64,000 nucleotides of DNA from Microthrixaceae bacterium. GTDB lineage: Bacteria; Actinomycetota; Acidimicrobiia; Acidimicrobiales; Poriferisodalaceae. A program made the translations under genes and the position numbers. Shown here piece after piece: positions 60,570 to 64,000 of this stretch; positions within the stretch are counted from its first letter, which is position 1, and each line of letters begins with the position of its first letter. The DNA is taken from positions 62,001 through 126,000 of the forward strand of contig WTFX01000027.1 in NCBI GenBank assembly GCA_011523825.1. Reading direction: 5' to 3'. Below the pieces are notes generated by a model. It was given only the letters and a program-made list of their open reading frames with translations. It searched no databases and was not told the origin of the DNA.

Positions 60570-61181
60570 ATGGCCACTGCGAAGAAGGCTTCCGCCCGTA
60601 AAGCAGCCGCGAAGAGGGCTCCGGCACGGAAGCGGGCTACGAATTCCTCGAAGGCCAAGAGCGCCGCAAGCAAGGCAGGCGCAGCCAAGAAATCACCCGC
60701 GAAGAAGACTGTTGCGAAGAAGTCTGCAGCGAAGAAGGCAGGGGCGGCCAAGAAGACATCTGCGAAGAAGGCCGCTCCCCGCCGCAAGGCTCCAAAGCCC
60801 CGCTTCGGTGAGGTTTTTCTCGAGAAGCAGCGACAGGCGCTGCTGGCTGAGCGCCGTCGCTACACGGAGCACGCCGAGCGGTACGAGGCCGAGGCTGAGC
60901 AGCTCGTGAACGAACGCGAGCCGGGCGATGTTCAGTTCGATGAGGAATCAGGCGAGGGAGATTCCATAGCCGTGGAGCGTGATCGGGCTCTGCAGATCTC
61001 GGCTCGGGAGCGCGAGGAGATCGCCGAGATCGATGCAGCTCTGGCGCGCATCGAAGACGGCACCTATGGCATCTGCATCGTTTCGGGCAAGCCCATTCCC
61101 AAGGAACGCTTGGAAGCGATCCCGCACGCTTCCATGCGGGTGGAGGTCAAGAGCAGCGGTCCGGCGTGGCGTCGGCCCTGA
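60570..61181 (+). CDS. TraR/DksA-like protein with histone-like tail and degenerate zinc finger
   Basis: In this 203-aa protein residues 1-75 are Lys/Ala repeats (AAKK, SAKKAA, APARKR), similar to histone H1-like tails, and likely bind DNA or RNA. Residues 78-203 are a DksA-like coiled coil with an acidic tip (EPGDVQFDEESGEGDS), then the zinc-finger region TYGICIVSGKPIPKERLEAIP. The expected four cysteines are reduced to one: the second position is Ser, and the last pair is replaced by MRVEVK. The gene position before lspA and rluD is common for actinobacterial TraR/DksA genes. It probably binds RNA polymerase or nucleic acid without a normal zinc site. Confidence 0.82.
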   Translation: MATAKKASARKAAAKRAPARKRATNSSKAKSAASKAGAAKKSPAKKTVAKKSAAKKAGAAKKTSAKKAAPRRKAPKPRFGEVFLEKQRQALLAERRRYTEHAERYEAEAEQLVNEREPGDVQFDEESGEGDSIAVERDRALQISAREREEIAEIDAALARIEDGTYGICIVSGKPIPKERLEAIPHASMRVEVKSSGPAWRRP

Positions 61182-61227
61182 CCGGCACGAGGTGTTCGCA
61201 AACCGCCCCTCAACCCCGCAAGTCCAC

Positions 61228-61713
61228 GTGACGCGCAACCTCAGCATCGCCGCTGCTTCGGGTGCAGTGCTCTGCTTGGATCAGATCACCAAGGCATGGG
61301 CCGTAGCCGCCCTGGACGACCGCATCATCGATCTCGTGTGGACGCTGCGTTTGCGGCTGGTCCACAACACCGGCTTCGCCTTCTCGGCGGGCCAGCAACT
61401 CGGCCCGGTGCTGGCGCTTGTGGCCATCGTGATCGTCGGCTTGCTCTGGTTGTGGCGACGTCGTGTCCACGGCCAGTGGGCCTCCATCGGTCTCGGTGGG
61501 ATCATCGGGGGAGCGCTGGGCAACCTCACCGATCGTGTCTTTCGCGGCGCAGCCTGGGGACGTGGCGCGGTCGTCGACTTCGTAGACCTCCAGTGGTGGC
61601 CGATCTTCAACGTGGCTGATGCCTTCATTACGGTGGGACTCATCGTCGTGTTGATCGATCTCTATCGCAATGAGCGGCGTCGGGCCGGGGCCTCGCCGGA
61701 GGGGTCTGCGTGA
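61228..61713 (+). CDS. lspA: Lipoprotein signal peptidase
   Basis: LspA cleaves lipoprotein signal peptides before the lipidated Cys. This 161-aa protein has four transmembrane helices. The first conserved block is LCLDQITKAWAV, followed by LVHNTGFAFS, GGALGNLTDRV with catalytic D102, and FNVADAFITVG with catalytic D131. The start may also be GTG 61192, giving 12 more residues. Several predicted lipoproteins in this window (at 3657, 7477 and 27731) would be its substrates. It overlaps the pseudouridine synthase gene by 4 nt. Confidence 0.95.
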   Translation: MTRNLSIAAASGAVLCLDQITKAWAVAALDDRIIDLVWTLRLRLVHNTGFAFSAGQQLGPVLALVAIVIVGLLWLWRRRVHGQWASIGLGGIIGGALGNLTDRVFRGAAWGRGAVVDFVDLQWWPIFNVADAFITVGLIVVLIDLYRNERRRAGASPEGSA

Positions 61714-62660
61714 GCGACCGGGCAGGACATTTCGAGATTCCCGCATCGCTGTCCGGCGAACGCATCGACCGTGCGCTGTCGCTGTTGACCGGGAGATCCC
61801 GATCAGACACGGCGAAGATGGTGGCGCAGGGGTGTGTCCAGATCGATGGGCAGACCGCTCGAGCCGGTTCGATACGGGTTCCTGCGGGGGCGACGGTAGA
61901 CGTCATCGACACGCAGGCTTCCGCAGCAGTCCGGGAACACCACCGCGAGATCGTCCCCTTCGATGTCTTGCATGTCGATGCGGACATCGTGGTTGTGGAC
62001 AAGCCTGCCGGAGTTGTGACCCACCCGGGCAGCGGCCACTCCACCGGCACGCTCGCGGACGCACTGGTCGAGCGGTACCCGGATATGGCCGATGTGGGTC
62101 AGCCAGGCAGGCCCGGCATCGTGCACCGGCTCGACCGCGGAACCAGCGGGGTCCTGGTGTGCGCACGCAGTTCACGGGCGTATGACGGGCTCGTCGAGCA
62201 GCTCTCGAAGCGGCAGGTTCACCGAACCTATGCCGCCCTCGTACGAGGACACCCTTCCTCGCCGACGGGCACGATCGATGCACCGATCGGCCGGGATCGG
62301 GAGCATCGCACGCTCATGGCCGTGACTTCCGAGGGCCGTGAGGCCCGGACGCACTACAGCGTCGTGGAAACCTATGTGCATCCTGGGGAGGCCTCGCTGC
62401 TCCGCTGCCGGCTCGAGACAGGGCGGACACACCAGATCCGGGTGCATCTGTCCAGCATCGGACTGCCGCTGCTCGGCGACCTGACCTACGGCGTGCCGGA
62501 TCCGTTCGGCATCGGCCGTCCGCTGCTGCACGCGATCCGGCTCGCCTTCCAGCACCCTGTCACCGGCGCCGATGTGAGCTTCGGGGCCCCGATGCCCGAC
62601 GATTTCGCCAAGGCGCTGGCACGCTTCGGCGCCGAGCCGTCGGCTTTCCCGACGGAGTGA
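61710..62660 (+). CDS. RluD-family pseudouridine synthase
   Basis: This 316-aa enzyme isomerises uridine in 23S rRNA. An N-terminal S4 RNA-binding domain (about residues 10-75, GERIDRALSLLTGRSRSDTAKMVAQGCVQIDG) precedes the catalytic domain with VVDKPAGVVTHPG, HRLDRGTSGVLV (catalytic D142), and LETGRTHQIRVHLSSIG. RluD modifies helix 69; the family match is clear, and the exact site is inferred. It is coupled to lspA (GTGA), a common arrangement. Confidence 0.93.
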   Translation: MSDRAGHFEIPASLSGERIDRALSLLTGRSRSDTAKMVAQGCVQIDGQTARAGSIRVPAGATVDVIDTQASAAVREHHREIVPFDVLHVDADIVVVDKPAGVVTHPGSGHSTGTLADALVERYPDMADVGQPGRPGIVHRLDRGTSGVLVCARSSRAYDGLVEQLSKRQVHRTYAALVRGHPSSPTGTIDAPIGRDREHRTLMAVTSEGREARTHYSVVETYVHPGEASLLRCRLETGRTHQIRVHLSSIGLPLLGDLTYGVPDPFGIGRPLLHAIRLAFQHPVTGADVSFGAPMPDDFAKALARFGAEPSAFPTE

Positions 62661-62664
62661 GGCA

Positions 62665-63117
62665 TCAAGGGGCTGAGCCCGCGGCTCCGGGCCATGGCGC
62701 TCGACCACGGGCTATCTCGGCCACGGCAGCGAGGCTGTAGGAATCCAGTTCGGCGCGCATGCGATGGCCGACCGAGTCCCAGATTGCGAGCAAGACGCAC
62801 TGACCTTCGTGGTCGCAGGCACCGTCTTGATGGGGTTGGCCGAAATCGCCGAGAGCGATTGGGCCGTCGACTGCTCGAACGATCATCCCGATCGTGATCT
62901 CGGCCGGATCGCGAGCCATGACATAACCGCCGCCGACACCGCGCTTGGACCGGACCAAGCCAGCGCCCTTCAGCGCTAGCAGGATCTGTTCGAGGTAGGG
63001 CTGGGGCAGACCTGTACGTACCGCGATGTCGCGCACCGAGGTCGGCCGGCCGTTGTCGTTGAGGACCAGAGACAGCAACGCGCGGCTCGCGTAGTCGCCC
63101 CGCGTCGAGACCGCCAC
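62665..63117 (-). CDS. Rrf2-family transcriptional regulator
   Basis: This 150-aa winged-helix protein starts at GTG 63117. VSTRGDYASRALLSLVLN and SVRDIAVRTGLPQPYLEQILLALKGAGLVRSKRGVGGGYVMA are the standard Rrf2 DNA-binding half. The sensor region has two cysteines, C101 and C107 (CDHEGQC), where IscR-type proteins have three, so an unusual Fe-S site or a thiol switch is possible. No isc/suf genes are in the window. It is divergent from the phosphodiesterase gene and could regulate it. The frame is open further upstream, but that part is not Rrf2-like. Confidence 0.88.
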   Translation of the reverse strand: MAVSTRGDYASRALLSLVLNDNGRPTSVRDIAVRTGLPQPYLEQILLALKGAGLVRSKRGVGGGYVMARDPAEITIGMIVRAVDGPIALGDFGQPHQDGACDHEGQCVLLAIWDSVGHRMRAELDSYSLAAVAEIARGRAPWPGAAGSAP

Positions 63118-63152
63118 GGTGGCAGCGTAGCCCCGGTGCCGGCCCAGGCTTC

Positions 63153-63158
63153 TAAGGT
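63153..63158 (+). promoter_or_regulatory. -10 element of a probable leaderless promoter at the right edge
   Basis: TAAGGT lies 7 nt before the GTG at 63166, in the 48-nt gap between divergent genes. Confidence 0.45.
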
Positions 63159-63165
63159 CGGATTC

Positions 63166-64000
63166 GTGGAGGGCGACGCCATCGGGCACACTGGAGACAG
63201 CGGGGCACTGGCGCTCGACCGCACGCTGCCGACGTACGACGGCCGCTGTATCACCGCTGTGGCCCCGGCGCTTCTCGCCGGCGTAGAAGCTGATGTCGTC
63301 AGCGATGCCGTTGCAGCTGCGCGCACAGTGGTGCTGCTGGTCGTGGACGGCCTCGGCTGGCACCAGCTGCGCCGTCATGGATCGCTTGCGCCGTCGCTTG
63401 CGGCGGCGAGCGACGCAACCCCGCCGATCACCACCGTTGCCCCGAGCACCACCGCAACGGCGTTGACATCGCTGGCCACCGGGGCAGCACCGGGTGAGCA
63501 TGGACTTGTCGGCTACCGCATTGCGACATCTCTGGGACTGCTCAACGCGCTTCGCTGGCGGGCCGGCGGTCGGGATGTGCGAGCTGAGCTGCCGCCTGAC
63601 GAACTGCAGCCCGTCGAGCCCTTCTGCGGCCAGCCCGCCGCTGTCGTGACCCGAGCGGAATTCCGCCACAGCGGCTTCAGCGGTGCTCACCTGCGCGGCG
63701 GCACGTTCTGGGGATGGCGCGACCTGTCTGGCTTCATCACCGCTGTGCGAGAGGCCGTCAATGAGGGCTTCCGGTTCGTCTTCGCCTACCACGACACTGT
63801 CGACAAGATCGCTCACGAGTTCGGCCTCGGCGAGCACTATCGCTCCGCCGTCGCCGAGACGGAGCGCTTGGCAGTGGCATTGCGCGATGAACTGCCCGCC
63901 GAGATACCGCTCCTGGTCACTGCCGATCACGGCATCGTCGAGGTGCTCGAGCCTCCGGTGATGGTCGATCCGGAGGTCGTTGCTCTCACCGAGGGCTGGT
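63166..64000 (+). CDS. Alkaline phosphatase-superfamily phosphodiesterase/nucleotide pyrophosphatase, 3' end beyond the window
   Basis: An open frame from GTG 63166 runs to the end of the window (278 codons). It has VVLLVVDGLGW (first metal site), TVAPSTTATALTSLATGAAPGEHGLVGY, where the nucleophile Thr and the family's G.P..HG segment lie, AYHDTVDKIAHEFG (Asp/His metal ligands), and LLVTADHGIVEV (second site). This matches the type I phosphodiesterase/nucleotide pyrophosphatase group. There is no signal peptide at the chosen start, so it is probably cytoplasmic. Family members in actinobacteria often lie near Rrf2 or polyprenol genes. The substrate is unknown. The gene is cut by the window edge, not broken. 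Confidence 0.85.
   Translation, partial: MEGDAIGHTGDSGALALDRTLPTYDGRCITAVAPALLAGVEADVVSDAVAAARTVVLLVVDGLGWHQLRRHGSLAPSLAAASDATPPITTVAPSTTATALTSLATGAAPGEHGLVGYRIATSLGLLNALRWRAGGRDVRAELPPDELQPVEPFCGQPAAVVTRAEFRHSGFSGAHLRGGTFWGWRDLSGFITAVREAVNEGFRFVFAYHDTVDKIAHEFGLGEHYRSAVAETERLAVALRDELPAEIPLLVTADHGIVEVLEPPVMVDPEVVALTEGW

Noticed and set aside
60393..60570. Possible T-box riboswitch upstream of ileS
   Set aside because: ileS T-boxes are common in actinobacteria, but I find neither the conserved antiterminator bulge (GGTGGNACCGCG-like) nor a convincing stem I with an Ile specifier on the minus strand.
63118..63930. Upstream extension of the Rrf2 frame and other frames opposite the right-edge phosphodiesterase
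   Set aside because: The frame stays open, but the sequence is Arg/Gln/His-rich without motifs and is antisense to a gene with full alkaline phosphatase-superfamily motifs.

Overview
The window looks like a chromosomal segment of a GC-rich Gram-positive-type actinobacterium. WhiB, an MtrA/MtrB pair with an LpqB-like lipoprotein, a PimB-type mannosyltransferase, DUF3040, SepF, a DNPR-type (meso-diaminopimelate) MurE and many GTG/TTG starts with 4-nt stop/start overlaps support this. The overall character suggests the class Acidimicrobiia, but that placement is inference and no ribosomal RNA is present to test it. I see no transposase, integrase, CRISPR array, tRNA or rRNA; gene density is high and almost every reading frame belongs to a recognisable housekeeping family.

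Layout. 1-7.5 kb: AlkB-like dioxygenase, DUF2461 protein, DUF6457 protein, MetY with a CoA-binding protein, and a thioredoxin-NHL lipoprotein coupled to a secreted GH3 enzyme. 7.5-9.4 kb: a minus-strand thiamine pair (substrate-binding lipoprotein and thiamine pyrophosphokinase). 9.5-13.7 kb: class A penicillin-binding protein, zinc-ribbon coiled-coil protein, membrane protein and histidine phosphatase. 13.8-14.6 kb: RNase P RNA and a membrane protein (minus). 14.7-16.4 kb: WhiB, TrpD and a small SH3-like protein. 16.5-23.1 kb: Ser/Thr kinase, QueG, PimB-like glycosyltransferase, SRPBCC protein, AlaC and GlpK. 23.2-27.7 kb: TrkA and two TrkH proteins in one overlapping unit. 27.7-30.9 kb: lpqB-like, mtrB, mtrA and a membrane protein (minus). 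31.1-33.4 kb: Nudix hydrolase, DNA polymerase IV, DUF3040. 33.4-37.9 kb: MoxR, DUF58 and transglutaminase genes (minus). 38.0-39.7 kb: small protein, HNH nuclease, lipoate-ligase-like protein.

39.7-57.2 kb is a division and cell wall (dcw) cluster: MraZ box, mraZ, rsmH, ftsL, ftsI, murE, mraY, murD, ftsW, murG, murC, murB, ftsQ, ftsZ, pgeF, yggS, sepF, yggT and an unknown acidic coiled-coil gene. murF is not between murE and mraY, and no DivIVA is seen. 57.2-64 kb: ileS (minus), a DksA-like protein with a degenerate zinc finger and a lysine-rich tail, lspA, an rluD-family gene, an Rrf2 regulator (minus), and a phosphodiesterase gene running off the right edge.

The most novel-looking signal is a pair of 77-79 bp palindromic elements (9421-9497 and 16427-16505). 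They share a nearly identical 41-nt core, and their 15-bp outer arms differ in sequence but remain perfectly self-complementary. Other notable points are a recurrent YANNNT hexamer 6-8 nt upstream of start codons, which suggests leaderless transcripts, and two tandem duplications that each copy the first codons of a gene. I found no convincing new multi-gene system.
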